Shown here: positions 50,959 through 59,595 of the stretch, one piece after another | How positions within the stretch are numbered: position 1 is the stretch's first letter | Layout of the letters: every line of letters begins with the position of its first letter | NCBI RefSeq assembly: GCF_013280595.1 | Contig: NZ_JAAATY010000014.1 | Span: 44,723 to 108,722 of the forward strand | Direction of reading: 5' to 3' | Origin: Kibdelosporangium persicum | Lineage (GTDB): Bacteria > Actinomycetota > Actinomycetes > Mycobacteriales > Pseudonocardiaceae | DNA length: 64,000 nt | Made by a program: the position numbers and the translations under genes | The notes under the pieces: generated by a model | The model's input: only the letters and a program-made list of their open reading frames with translations | Databases searched by the model: none | Told to the model about the DNA's origin: nothing

Positions 50959-52113
50959 TCACCGCAGCGGGTTGCGCTTGATGAGCTGACGCGCGATGAC
51001 GTTCTTCTGGATCTCGTTCGTGCCTTCGCCGACGATCATCAGTGGCGCGTCGCGGAAATACCGCTCCACGTCGAACTCGGTCGAGTAACCGTATCCACCG
51101 TGGACACGCACCGCGTCGAGTGCGATCTTCATGGCCGTCTCCGACGCGAACAGCTTCGCCATACCCGCTTCCATGTCGGCCCGCTCACCCGAGTCGTAGC
51201 GGCGAGCGGCGTACTGCACCAGCTGCCGCGCGGCCGTCAGCTGGGTCACCATGTCGGCGAGGTGGTTGCCGATCGACTGGTGCTTCCAGATCGGCTGACC
51301 GAAGCTCTCGCGCTCCTGGCTGTAGCGCACCGCGTCCGCCAGCGCGGCCGCACCGACGCCCAGTGCTCGCGCCGCCACCTGGATGCGACCGATCTCCAGC
51401 CCGCGCATCATCTGCGCGAAGCCGCGACCCTCCACGGTGCCCAGCAGCGCACTCCGCGGCACGCGGAAGTCGCTGAAGGACAGTTCGCAGCTCTCGACGC
51501 CCTTGTAACCGAGTTTGGGCAGATCACGGGACACCTCGAAGCCCGGTCCCTTACCGGCCAGCAGGATGCTCATGCCCCGGTGCCTAGGCTCGGCCGTGGG
51601 ATCGGTGAGGCACAGCAGCGCCACGAGGCCGGAGCGCCGGGCGTTCGTGATCCACGTCTTGGCGCCGTTGACCACGTAGTCGCCGTTCTCCTTGCGTGCC
51701 ACGGTTCGCATCGCTTGGAGATCGGACCCGCCGCCGGGTTCGGTGAGCGCCATCGTCGCCCGGATCTCGCCGGTGGCCATCTTCGGCAGGTAGTGGTCCT
51801 TCTGCTCCTGGGTTCCGTGGTCGAGCAGGAGTTTCGCGACAACGCTGTGCCCGCCCACGGCACCAGCGAGGCTCATCCACCCGCGAGCGAGTTCCTCGGT
51901 CACCGCGGCGTAGCAAGGAGTGGAGACACCGGCGTCGTTCCACGGCTCGGGGATGGCGAGGCCGAACATGCCCAGTCGCTTCATCTGCCCGATGAGCGCC
52001 TCCGGATAGGTACCGGCGTGTTCGAGTTCTCGCACCACGGGCTTGACCTCGTGGTCAACCCAGTCAGCGACAACCTCGACGATCGCTGTCTCGTCCGCAC
52101 TGAGCTCGTACAT
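50959..52113 (-). CDS. Acyl-CoA dehydrogenase
   Basis: This 384-aa flavoenzyme of the acyl-CoA dehydrogenase family has an N-terminal helical domain, a central beta domain with TEPGGGSDL (FAD contact) and WITNARRSG, and a C-terminal domain with the RFD-like VHGGYGY segment. The catalytic base is expected at the Glu in VGEGTNEIQ near residue 367, the position used by short-chain dehydrogenases. Substrate chain length cannot be told. It is a single-gene unit. Confidence 0.94.
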   Translation of the reverse strand: MYELSADETAIVEVVADWVDHEVKPVVRELEHAGTYPEALIGQMKRLGMFGLAIPEPWNDAGVSTPCYAAVTEELARGWMSLAGAVGGHSVVAKLLLDHGTQEQKDHYLPKMATGEIRATMALTEPGGGSDLQAMRTVARKENGDYVVNGAKTWITNARRSGLVALLCLTDPTAEPRHRGMSILLAGKGPGFEVSRDLPKLGYKGVESCELSFSDFRVPRSALLGTVEGRGFAQMMRGLEIGRIQVAARALGVGAAALADAVRYSQERESFGQPIWKHQSIGNHLADMVTQLTAARQLVQYAARRYDSGERADMEAGMAKLFASETAMKIALDAVRVHGGYGYSTEFDVERYFRDAPLMIVGEGTNEIQKNVIARQLIKRNPLR

Positions 52114-52605
52114 GGCCAGCCTCTCGAAGCGAAGAACGGTTCACTCCATCCTGCTGCTGTGGCCGCCGTCAGGTGGCCGGCATGCTCCACTCCTGGTTCG
52201 GGCCCGCGATGCAGTCCCATACCTGCAACCGTCCGGGGAAATGCTGTAACCGCTGGTCACCCCTCGTGAGTGGTTATCCGTGTTAGAACACGGATAACCA
52301 CTCACGAGGCAGGAAGCCCACCACCTGACCACGATGATTCCTGACCGCGCGCTCTCGCGCACCGGCCGCAACGACACCGGAGCGATGAGCATCGCCAATT
52401 GTGTCACTCCGGTGGACAAGCAGAGCAGGACAAGGTGCGGAAATTGCTACGGCAACGTCTTGACCTGACATTCCGGCCAGACCAGCCTTGATCATTTTCA
52501 GGCGCCGGACACGACCGACAGAGGGGCGGTGAGGCGTAGATCACATCGGTTCGGTAAGGTGCGCCAATGGACTACGCGATGCGACGTATCCAAGGCGGCC
52601 GGTAG
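52114..52605. other. Gene-free stretch with a perfect inverted repeat
   Basis: No supported gene is seen in 490 bp. It holds the 48-bp palindromic structure at 52262-52309 (separate entry). A short minus-strand frame of 70 codons (52283-52495) ends inside that structure but has no recognised relatives. The rest looks like non-coding promoter DNA. Confidence 0.45.
52262..52309. repeat. Perfect 21-bp inverted repeat
   Basis: Two exactly complementary 21-bp arms (52262-52282 and 52289-52309, beginning CCTCGTGAGTGG) flank a 6-bp loop TTAGAA. It lies between divergently oriented genes and has no T-run. Similar gtgagtgg-type palindromes are scattered in some Amycolatopsis genomes, as far as I recall. 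Confidence 0.7.
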
Positions 52606-53253
52606 ATGGTCAAGATAGGTATGCCTCTGGGGCTCAGTGAGGTCATGGGCGGCATCATCGGTCGCCAGCTTGGCGCGGAAGCACTCCAGGACGGTGACTT
52701 CCGAGGCGCTGTCGTACACTTTTCCAATGCCATTCTGGTGGTCAAGGACGTCCGCGAGAAAGCTCAGCTGCAGACGCTCCTTGGCTATTGCCAGTTGAAG
52801 GTGAAAAAGTACGACGAGGCCCAGCAGCTCTTGGTGGAAGCTGCTCGGGTGCTGCCGGACGAAAACGCGAAGTTTGATTCGAGAATGCCATCGCTGATGG
52901 CGCTGAAACACAGTTCCGAGCTCCCTGGGAACGCGCACGACGAGCTCGAACGAACTTATCGGGTGGTCCTTGCTCTCGGTCACCCGGAGTACGTGCCACG
53001 AGCCCAACTGAACCTTGGCGCGATCGAGTACAACGTCAAGGGCAGGGGAAAGGTTGCGCGAGAACTCTGGGAGCAGGCGTATCAGGCCTCGGCGCCTGAT
53101 GCCACCAAGGCGCGCGTGACGTACAACCTTGGCTGGTACTGGGAACACGAAGGAGACCGGAAGCGTGCCCGGCAGTACTATCACGAGGCCAGGCGGATAT
53201 GGCCGGAAGGCGAAGAGATGCCAGATCGGTTGGCGGCCGAACGTGACGCGTAG
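52606..53253 (+). CDS. TPR-like helical protein, unknown function
   Basis: This 215-aa protein is built of tetratricopeptide-type helix pairs. Repeating patterns such as GDFRGAVVHFSNAI, KKYDEAQQLLVEAARVL, VPRAQLNLGAIEYNV and ARVTYNLGWYWEHEGDRKRA are visible. Each of these has the TPR spacing of small and large residues (A/G at 8, A at 20, P near 32). No signal peptide is present, so it is cytoplasmic. It is followed 9 bp later by a membrane-anchored protein, and the two likely work together. ATG 52606 is used. ATG 52621 is possible. Confidence 0.75.
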   Translation: MVKIGMPLGLSEVMGGIIGRQLGAEALQDGDFRGAVVHFSNAILVVKDVREKAQLQTLLGYCQLKVKKYDEAQQLLVEAARVLPDENAKFDSRMPSLMALKHSSELPGNAHDELERTYRVVLALGHPEYVPRAQLNLGAIEYNVKGRGKVARELWEQAYQASAPDATKARVTYNLGWYWEHEGDRKRARQYYHEARRIWPEGEEMPDRLAAERDA

Positions 53254-53262
53254 GGTTGATCA

Positions 53263-54288
53263 ATGAACGTGGTTGTCCTGGCTGCCATTATCACCGGTAG
53301 CTGCGCGATCGTCGCGGGGATCATCGCCGGACTGATGAACCTTCGCTCGAGGCACAAGCCGCGTCAGCGGGTGAAAATGGAGGATCATTATCCGACCGTC
53401 GCGGTGACCGGCGAATCGGGATCTGATTCGGCGTCGTCCTCGAACAGTCAGATACTGGGAGTGCAGCTCCACGATATCGACGTGCCCGACCTGTCGTACG
53501 CCCTCGATCATCCGGTCGTCGACGTCAAGTTTGTCAACACCGGTGGGCAGCCTGCTTATCTGACCCGGCTGACGGTGGAGATCAAATGGGCGAGAAGCTT
53601 CCGTGTCCTGGAGGATCTGCTTCCCTATGTGGACACTTCCGGCCCGCTGATGATGCCGCCGTCGGCGACATACGACGTCACTCTTCCGGATCCCGCACGT
53701 GCGCAGGGTGAACGGGTCACCGTCGGTATCTCGCAGGCAATCGCCGGTGGCGAGACCGACCGGATTCACGTGCGTCTGTGTACCAAGTTCGAACACAGTT
53801 CGACGTCGGTGTACTCGCAACCCGCTGCGACCGCGGTCTACATCCTGACTCTCGAATTCGTGCACGAGAACGGGAAGCGTAAGTTGACGTCCCGGCCCGT
53901 GGCGGCTGCCTGTCCTGGAAATATTCTGTATATTCCGACAATCGACGGGCTCGAGCGCAACATAAAGCGGTTCATGGTCGAGGTCGAGTCATTGCGTGCC
54001 CGGGTGGACGAGGAGATGGAGCGGCGTAACCTGCCGAGTGTCGATTGGCGTTCGGCTGACGACGCGCGAGCCTCGGTGCCCGGCGATATGGATATGTTGG
54101 GACGGGTCAACGACAATTTCTGGAATCCCGAGAAGGGGATCGACGACTACCTGACACGCGCCTCGGTGATCTGCGAGGAGTTGGTGGAGGCGCTGGACCC
54201 GGGTATGCCGGACGGACTCGGCGATGCCGTCACGCTCGCCCGCGAAACCGCGCTGCGCATACCGGAACTGAGGCGAAGCCGCGTCTGA
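53263..54288 (+). CDS. Single-pass membrane protein, unknown function
   Basis: This 341-aa protein has one N-terminal membrane helix (residues 2-24) and a basic stop-transfer stretch, followed by a large domain with no recognised family. The domain has a beta-rich first half (about 45-215: ILGVQLHDIDVPD, VDVKFVNTGGQPAYL, VTVGISQAI) and a helical second half (EVESLRARVDEEMER, ICEELVEAL). The positive stretch after the helix suggests the domain is cytoplasmic. It forms a two-gene unit with the TPR protein. Lower GC than neighbours hints at acquisition. Confidence 0.7.
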   Translation: MNVVVLAAIITGSCAIVAGIIAGLMNLRSRHKPRQRVKMEDHYPTVAVTGESGSDSASSSNSQILGVQLHDIDVPDLSYALDHPVVDVKFVNTGGQPAYLTRLTVEIKWARSFRVLEDLLPYVDTSGPLMMPPSATYDVTLPDPARAQGERVTVGISQAIAGGETDRIHVRLCTKFEHSSTSVYSQPAATAVYILTLEFVHENGKRKLTSRPVAAACPGNILYIPTIDGLERNIKRFMVEVESLRARVDEEMERRNLPSVDWRSADDARASVPGDMDMLGRVNDNFWNPEKGIDDYLTRASVICEELVEALDPGMPDGLGDAVTLARETALRIPELRRSRV

Positions 54289-54462
54289 GACTCGCTTCTG
54301 AGTTCGTGCTGGATGCCGGTGAGCAAGACGAGACAGTAGGCCAAACGTTGACCACCCGACATCCCGTGCGGTCTCGCCGACCGCGACGTATGGCGTGAGC
54401 CTCCGCCGCGGCGTCGAGCATCAACACCAGTCCACATAGGACAAGATTGACCCGGCCTGGTC

Positions 54463-55302
54463 TCAGCGGAACGCGGCGATATTACGGGCGGCCCAGTCGG
54501 CGAAGGGGCGTGGAGCACGGCCGAGGACGTGTTCGACGTCTGGGCTGACGCGCAGTTCGGCCGGGGTCGGCGAGCCGAGGATGTCCAGGGTGTCGTCGGC
54601 GAGTTCCGCCGGCATGCTCTGCGTCATGGCGGCCTTGGCCTCGTCGCGGGTGAGTTCGTGGAACCGCACGGGCGAGCCGAGTGCGTCGGCGATGGCGTCT
54701 GTCTGTTGGCGCGGCGTGATCACCTCCGGGCCGGTCAGCTCGTACACGCCGCCGGTGTGCCGGTCGTCCAGCAGGCAAGCCGCCGCGACCTCGGCGATGT
54801 CCACCGGGTCGATGATCGGCACCCCGATGTCGCCGAAGGGGGCGGCGACAACCTGGTGTGCGCGAACGGATTCGGCCCACCACAGGGCGTTGGAGGCGAA
54901 GCCGCCCGGCCGCAGGATGGCCCAGTCCACTCCGGACTCCCGCAGCGCGTCCTCCAGCGCGCGCATCGCGATCCGCGTCGTGCCGAAGGGCCTGGTCACC
55001 ACGCCCAATGTGGAGAGCAGTACGACCCGGCGGACGCCGCTGGCCGCGGCTTGGCCGATGACGTCGGCTGGGCTTGCTCCGACGGCGTGCAAATCGCCCG
55101 ACAACAGCAGGAACAGCGCCTTCGCCCCGGCCAGCGCGGGTTCCAGGCTGGCCGGCTCGGCCAGATCGGCCTGCACATGGCGGACGCCGTCCGGCACCGT
55201 CGCGGCGTGCCGCGACACAGCCGTCACCTGCTGGCCCGTCTCAGCCAGCGCCCGCGTCAACGGCCTGCCCACATTCCCGGTAGCCCCAGTCACCACGATC
55301 AT
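54463..55302 (-). CDS. NmrA-like NAD(P)-dependent reductase
   Basis: This 279-aa atypical short-chain dehydrogenase with a Rossmann fold has the nucleotide-binding motif TGATGNVGRPL at residues 6-16. It lacks the classical YxxxK pair and fits the NmrA/NADP-binding group acting as sensors or quinone reductases. The start is the ATG at 55302. It is divergent from an HxlR regulator, and the pair is a common arrangement in which HxlR responds to electrophiles or oxidants. Confidence 0.88.
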   Translation of the reverse strand: MIVVTGATGNVGRPLTRALAETGQQVTAVSRHAATVPDGVRHVQADLAEPASLEPALAGAKALFLLLSGDLHAVGASPADVIGQAAASGVRRVVLLSTLGVVTRPFGTTRIAMRALEDALRESGVDWAILRPGGFASNALWWAESVRAHQVVAAPFGDIGVPIIDPVDIAEVAAACLLDDRHTGGVYELTGPEVITPRQQTDAIADALGSPVRFHELTRDEAKAAMTQSMPAELADDTLDILGSPTPAELRVSPDVEHVLGRAPRPFADWAARNIAAFR

Positions 55303-55359
55303 GATCGACTCCTTGTCCGGTTTCGCTGTGGTCGTGACCGTAGGAGTCCGGGCTAACTC

Positions 55360-55385
55360 TTGGTAAGGACATACCTTTGGGTAAG
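55360..55385. promoter_or_regulatory. Candidate HxlR operator
   Basis: TTGGTAAG at 55360-55367 and TTGGGTAAG at 55377-55385 form direct repeats, with an internal inverted repeat AAGG-acata-CCTT, between the divergent NmrA-like and HxlR genes. Confidence 0.45.
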
Positions 55386-55393
55386 CTCATGAC

Positions 55394-55765
55394 ATGGGGT
55401 TAGGTGCGCCGTTCATCCGGGCCGAGACCGAGAAGCGGTATGACGAGCTTCACACCGACTGCCCCGCCCGCGATGTGGTCAACCACGTGACCAGCAGGTG
55501 GGGCGTCTGGGTGCTGATCTGCTTGCGAAGCAACGCCCTCCGGTTCTACGAACTGCGCGAGAGCATCCAGGGCATCAGCGAGAAGATGCTCGCCCAGACC
55601 CTGCGTGTGCTGGTCCAGGACGGCCTGGTCTGGCGGAAGGTCGAGCCGACGACGCCACCGCAGGTCACCTACGGGCTGACCGAGTTCGGTCTGGACGTCA
55701 GCGAGCCGCTGACGGAGCTGTTCGACCGGGTCACCCAGCGGCTGGCGCCGCACGGCGAGAAATAG
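55394..55765 (+). CDS. HxlR family transcriptional regulator
   Basis: This 123-aa winged-helix regulator of normal HxlR length has CPARDVVNHVTSRWGVWVLI near residues 20-40 and the wing with PPQVTYGLTEFG. The Cys near residue 20 is at the position used for redox or aldehyde sensing in HypR/YodB-type members. It is divergent from the reductase gene it likely regulates. Confidence 0.9.
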   Translation: MGLGAPFIRAETEKRYDELHTDCPARDVVNHVTSRWGVWVLICLRSNALRFYELRESIQGISEKMLAQTLRVLVQDGLVWRKVEPTTPPQVTYGLTEFGLDVSEPLTELFDRVTQRLAPHGEK

Positions 55766-55813
55766 CGACACCTCGGCAGGGCAGGCTTCCGGTTCGCCGG
55801 AGTCCGGGCATGA

Positions 55814-56743
55814 TCAGAGCGTCAGTACGATTTTTCCGTGGGCGTGGCCGGTTTCGCTCAGCTCGTGGGCGGCGGCCGCGTTGTCCAGGGAGAACACGCC
55901 CGCCACTGGGACGGTGAAGCGGCCCTGGTCGGCGAGGCTCGCGGCCTCCGCCAGACCGTGCAGCGCCTGCGGGTCCGCGCCTGGTCCGCCGGTACGCGAC
56001 AGGTGAACGCCATGCTGACTGGCTTTGAGATCGGCGACGGTCACGACCCGCTCGGCGCTTCCCACGATGTCCACGAGGTCCGGTAGCGATCCGGACCCGG
56101 CACAGTCGAGGACCGCGTCCACCCCGTCCGGGGCCAGGGCCGTGACCCGCTCGTGCAGTCCGGGACCGTAGCGGGTCGGCACCGCTCCCAGCCCGGCGAG
56201 GAATTCGTGCGTGCCCACGCTGGCCGTCCCGATGATCGTCGCGCCACGGGCTTTCGCGAGCTGGACGGCGACCGTGCCGACGCCACCGGCCGCACCCTCG
56301 ATCAGCAGGGTGGTGCCCGGAGCGACCTTCAGCCGGTCGAGGACACGCGTGGCGGTCTCCACGTTCGCGGCAGCGCCTCCTGCCTGTTCCCAGCTCAGCG
56401 AATCCGGCTTCGTCGTCCAGGCGGCCAGGACGGCGTACTCGGCGTTCGCGCCGCCGTACCGGGCGAGGTCGACGACGCCGAACACGGCGTCGCCTGGCTG
56501 GACTCCGGTGACGCCCGCACCGACCTCGTCCACCACGCCGGCGGCGTCGACGCCGAGCACGTGGGGCAGGGACAGGGGAATCCGGTCCCGGAACTGGCCT
56601 GAGCGCAAGTAGGTGTCGGCGGGGGTGACACCGGAGGCTCGAACGGCCACCCGGATCTGCCCTGGCCCGGCGTGCGGCTCGGACACGTCGGCGACATGCA
56701 GCACGCTGGTGGGGCCGTACTCGGAGAATCGCAATGCTCGCAT
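55814..56743 (-). CDS. NADP-dependent quinone oxidoreductase-like MDR protein
   Basis: This 309-aa zinc-independent medium-chain dehydrogenase has an N-terminal GroES-like fold (VRASGVTPADTYLRSG) and a Rossmann domain with the nucleotide-binding EGAAGGVGTVAVQLA near residue 145. Zinc ligands are missing, as in quinone oxidoreductase/zeta-crystallin types. The ATG at 56743 gives the typical MRALRFSEYG start. It is divergent from the TetR remnant at 56793, its probable former regulator. Confidence 0.92.
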   Translation of the reverse strand: MRALRFSEYGPTSVLHVADVSEPHAGPGQIRVAVRASGVTPADTYLRSGQFRDRIPLSLPHVLGVDAAGVVDEVGAGVTGVQPGDAVFGVVDLARYGGANAEYAVLAAWTTKPDSLSWEQAGGAAANVETATRVLDRLKVAPGTTLLIEGAAGGVGTVAVQLAKARGATIIGTASVGTHEFLAGLGAVPTRYGPGLHERVTALAPDGVDAVLDCAGSGSLPDLVDIVGSAERVVTVADLKASQHGVHLSRTGGPGADPQALHGLAEAASLADQGRFTVPVAGVFSLDNAAAAHELSETGHAHGKIVLTL

Positions 56744-56792
56744 GATCCGGACGGTAGTGGAACAGGCCGTCCACTTAGTTGAAGTGAGAGCG

Positions 56793-57236
56793 GTGACCGA
56801 CCGTTTGCCTCACACGCTGCGTTCCGACGCCCGAGACAACCGGGACCGCATTCTCGTGGCGGCGCGTACAGCGTTCGCCGCCGACGGCATTGACGTGCCG
56901 ATGCGCGAGATCGCCCGGCGTGCGGGAGTCGGTCCGGCCACCCTTTACCGTCGTTTCCCGACGAAGGAGGCACTGGTCACCGCGGCATTCGTCTCCGCTT
57001 TCGCCCACACGATGGATTTCGCCGCCGCCCGGGAGCGGGCGCTGCGTTCGCTCGCCGAACTGACCCGGGTTTCCTCGCCGGCCGCCACCGCAGCCGCCAG
57101 CTGTCCGGCTACCGCGGACGACCGTGCGCGAGATCGGCGATTCGACCGGTTGACGGCGGGTGTCAGCGCAGCCGCCCGGGACTTTTTTCTACCATTGGTA
57201 GACAGGTCGCCCGGTGCCGGTTCATGCTGCTGCTGA
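56793..57236 (+). pseudogene. TetR family regulator with internal deletion
   Basis: The N-terminal TetR helix-turn-helix is intact (DRILVAARTAFAADGIDVPMR... GVGPATLYRRFPTKEAL, residues about 15-60), but the ligand domain is drastically shortened. After FPTKEALVTAAF the sequence jumps to a part (FAHTMDFAAARERALRSLAEL) that belongs about 70 residues later in full-length relatives. The C-terminus (from VSSPAAT onward) looks out of frame. The reading frame stays open, so a truncated DNA-binding protein may still be made. It is divergent from the MDR reductase. Confidence 0.6.
57188..57202. promoter_or_regulatory. Palindrome TCTACCATTGGTAGA
   Basis: A 15-bp palindrome (one central mismatch), 61 bp before the GTG of the intact TetR gene at 57264, lies in the 3' end of the damaged TetR gene. 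It is a good candidate operator for TetR autoregulation. Confidence 0.55.
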
Positions 57237-57263
57237 GGGATGCAGGGTGGACCGGGAGGTGTT

Positions 57264-57869
57264 GTGGCGACCCGAGGCCGGCACGGGGAACGGCGTGAGC
57301 AGCTGGTGACTGCCGCAATGGCCGTCATCGCCCAGCGTGGCGTCGGTGCGTTGCGGACGCGGGAGGTCGCGGCGGCCGTGGGCATCACCCACGCCAGCCT
57401 GCATTACCACTTCCCGAACAAGATCGACCTTATTCGGGCGGTGCTCGAGCGTGCTCTGCACAAGCAGATCGTGCTTCCGATGGTGCACGTCGACGAGAAG
57501 TTGTCCGCGGCGGAGCGATTGCGTGTGTTGCTGGTGGGGCTGGCTCGCCAAATGCGCCGAGAACCCGGCAACGTCGCTGTGCTGAAGGAACTGCATCAGT
57601 TCGCCGACCGGGACGATGCCGTCCGGGCGTTGCTGGAGCCGGGAATCCGCCGGTGGCGGGAATTCCTCGTCACGTTGATCAAGCAGGGGCAGGCGGAAGG
57701 TGATTTCCGCCCGGATCTGGATCCGTCGGCGACCGCGTCTCTGTTGATCCTGGTCACGCTCGGCACGCGTCTTGGCGGGTCGCTGGCGCCCGATCTGGAT
57801 TCCGCGGTCCTTGGCCAGATCGCGCGGTTGCTCGGTGCCGATACCGCGTGGAATCGGGGGGAAACATGA
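57264..57869 (+). CDS. TetR family transcriptional regulator
   Basis: This 201-aa TetR repressor has an N-terminal helix-turn-helix (REVAAAVGITHASLHYHFPNKIDL) and a C-terminal helical ligand domain (TetR_C type) of ordinary length. The GTG at 57264 has GGGAGG 4-5 bases upstream. It begins an operon with a PAP2 phosphatase and a membrane protein. The ATG of the former overlaps this stop. A palindrome upstream (57188) is likely its operator. Confidence 0.92.
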   Translation: MATRGRHGERREQLVTAAMAVIAQRGVGALRTREVAAAVGITHASLHYHFPNKIDLIRAVLERALHKQIVLPMVHVDEKLSAAERLRVLLVGLARQMRREPGNVAVLKELHQFADRDDAVRALLEPGIRRWREFLVTLIKQGQAEGDFRPDLDPSATASLLILVTLGTRLGGSLAPDLDSAVLGQIARLLGADTAWNRGET

Positions 57870-58510
57870 GCAGTCTGTCGTCCACGGGGTCACACCGCAC
57901 GTCGAGCGGCCGGCCGTGGCGAGCCCGCCGCTGGACGGGGATGGCCGGTGTCGTCTGCGCGGTGACTGTTGTTGTTCTCGGCCTGGTCGTCCAAGACTCG
58001 GTGCCGGTCATCGACCGCTGGGTCACCGACAGCGTCGTCGTGCCGGACAGGGCCGTGCACCGGTTGCTCCTTGCCCTGAGCACGGTCACGGTGCTCGGCA
58101 GTCTGGTCATCCTCGCGGCGGTGGCGGTGCACGCGTGGCGGCGGCGAACATTGGGGCTCAGGGACGCGCTGCTGTGCACCGGACTGCTGGTGGCATGCGG
58201 TCTCCTGGTTGCGTCCCAGTACGTCTTCCGCCGGCCGGGACCGGCCGGACAGCCGGACGCCTTCAGCTACCCGAGTGGTCACGCTTCCGTCGCGGGCGCG
58301 TTCGCGGTGACGGCGGTGGTCATCGCGGCGGTGTTCGCGCGGCGGTGGTTGCGAGCCGTCCTGGTGGTGCAGGGCACCGCGGTTTTGCTCACCATGGCCG
58401 CGCGGGTGTTGCTCGCCGAGCACTACGTCACCGACGTGATCGGCGCCGTGCTGGGAGTCTGTGCGATCGGTTTGCTCTGGCTGACCGCCGTTCGCCGGTG
58501 GTGGGTGTGA
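57866..58510 (+). CDS. PAP2 family phosphatase
   Basis: This 214-aa membrane phosphatase has about six helices and the PAP2 signature in three parts: an abbreviated first motif (QYVFRRPGPAG), PSGHAS near residue 137, and RVLLAEHYVTDVIG near 178 with the catalytic His and Asp. Such enzymes dephosphorylate lipid phosphates, for example undecaprenyl pyrophosphate or phosphatidic acid. Translation is coupled to TetR upstream by ATGA overlap, with GGGGGGAAAC as ribosome binding site. Confidence 0.9.
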   Translation: MSSLSSTGSHRTSSGRPWRARRWTGMAGVVCAVTVVVLGLVVQDSVPVIDRWVTDSVVVPDRAVHRLLLALSTVTVLGSLVILAAVAVHAWRRRTLGLRDALLCTGLLVACGLLVASQYVFRRPGPAGQPDAFSYPSGHASVAGAFAVTAVVIAAVFARRWLRAVLVVQGTAVLLTMAARVLLAEHYVTDVIGAVLGVCAIGLLWLTAVRRWWV

Positions 58511-58513
58511 GTC

Positions 58514-59533
58514 ATGGGACAGCAGACGGCAGAGCGCACTGATCGACCACATTGGACGGTGCGGATCGCGGCCGGCTTGACCGGGGCGGCAGCCGGACTA
58601 CTCCTGCTCGGGATGGTTGTTGAACTGGCCGCGGGGGGAAGCGCGACGACCGTCGGCTGGCCCGTGGTCTGGTCATCGGCGATGATCTTCTTCGCCGCCA
58701 TGACCCTGCACGGCAGGCAGTGGGGGCGCGTGATGCTGGCGACGCAGGCGGGCCTGACCTGGCTGCTGTTCGGCCAGTTGGTCGTCACCGAGCCGAGCCT
58801 GCTCGACTCTGTCGGCCGACCGGATCTCGTGGTCGGCCTGACGCTGGCGAGCGCGATCGTGCAGACGGTGGCCGCGGCGATACCGTTCACGCCCCCGTCG
58901 AACGCCTACTTCGGACGGACACGCGAGGCCGCGCGGGTCATGTCTCCCCGGCTGCGCAAGGCAATCCTGACCGTGCACGTGATCGGCTCGGTTGCCTGGA
59001 TGGCCATCATCTCGGTGCAGTCGGCGCTGGCGGCGGTCGCCCGCACGGTCGGCGACGACCGGGCGCTGTTGCGTTCCCTGTACGAAGCGCAGTACGTCGT
59101 CGAGAACCTGTTCCTGGGAAAGGCATCCTTCGTGGCGCTGTTCAGCGGCCTGGCGCTGGCTCTCGGCACAGCGTGGCGGCTTGTGCACCACAGGTGGGTG
59201 GTCGCCAAATTCGCGCTCACCGTGACGGTGATGATCCTCCCGATCGTCGTCTACCAACCGGTCCTGGACCGTGGCTACGCGCTCGTCCTCGACGGTTACC
59301 CGGCCGACGAAGTCAATTCGGAGCTTGGGTTCCCCGGCATCCTCCCCGCTACCGGACTGTCGCCGCTGATGCTGCTCACGGCCGCCGTGTTGTCCACGTA
59401 CAAGCCCGGAAAGCGGACGCTGTACGGCCGCCGTCTGCCGCTGCGGACCGGCGGAACTCGTCGAGGCACTGATGCCGCGAAAACGCGCCGGCCACCGGCT
59501 GCACGTGGAGCATTTCGTCGCCACACCGCGTGA
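58514..59533 (+). CDS. Polytopic membrane protein, unknown function
   Basis: This 339-aa protein with about eight predicted membrane helices has a central loop containing RTREAARVMSPRLRKAIL and a long basic C-terminal tail. The second half (helices from TVHVIGSVAWMA onward) resembles the four-helix DUF2269-like layout, but the match is not strong. It lies 4 bp after the PAP2 gene and is therefore in the TetR-controlled operon. The function is unknown, and transport or lipid handling is possible. Confidence 0.75.
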   Translation: MGQQTAERTDRPHWTVRIAAGLTGAAAGLLLLGMVVELAAGGSATTVGWPVVWSSAMIFFAAMTLHGRQWGRVMLATQAGLTWLLFGQLVVTEPSLLDSVGRPDLVVGLTLASAIVQTVAAAIPFTPPSNAYFGRTREAARVMSPRLRKAILTVHVIGSVAWMAIISVQSALAAVARTVGDDRALLRSLYEAQYVVENLFLGKASFVALFSGLALALGTAWRLVHHRWVVAKFALTVTVMILPIVVYQPVLDRGYALVLDGYPADEVNSELGFPGILPATGLSPLMLLTAAVLSTYKPGKRTLYGRRLPLRTGGTRRGTDAAKTRRPPAARGAFRRHTA

Positions 59534-59595
59534 TCACAACCCGGACCGGCCCTTTCCGCCTGAACGCCGACGAGCGAACCCGCACGGAAGGTCAT

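Noticed and set aside
52283-52495. A 70-codon minus-strand gene ending in the perfect inverted repeat
   Set aside because: No homology is known and no clear ribosome binding site is present. It is mentioned only as a possibility.
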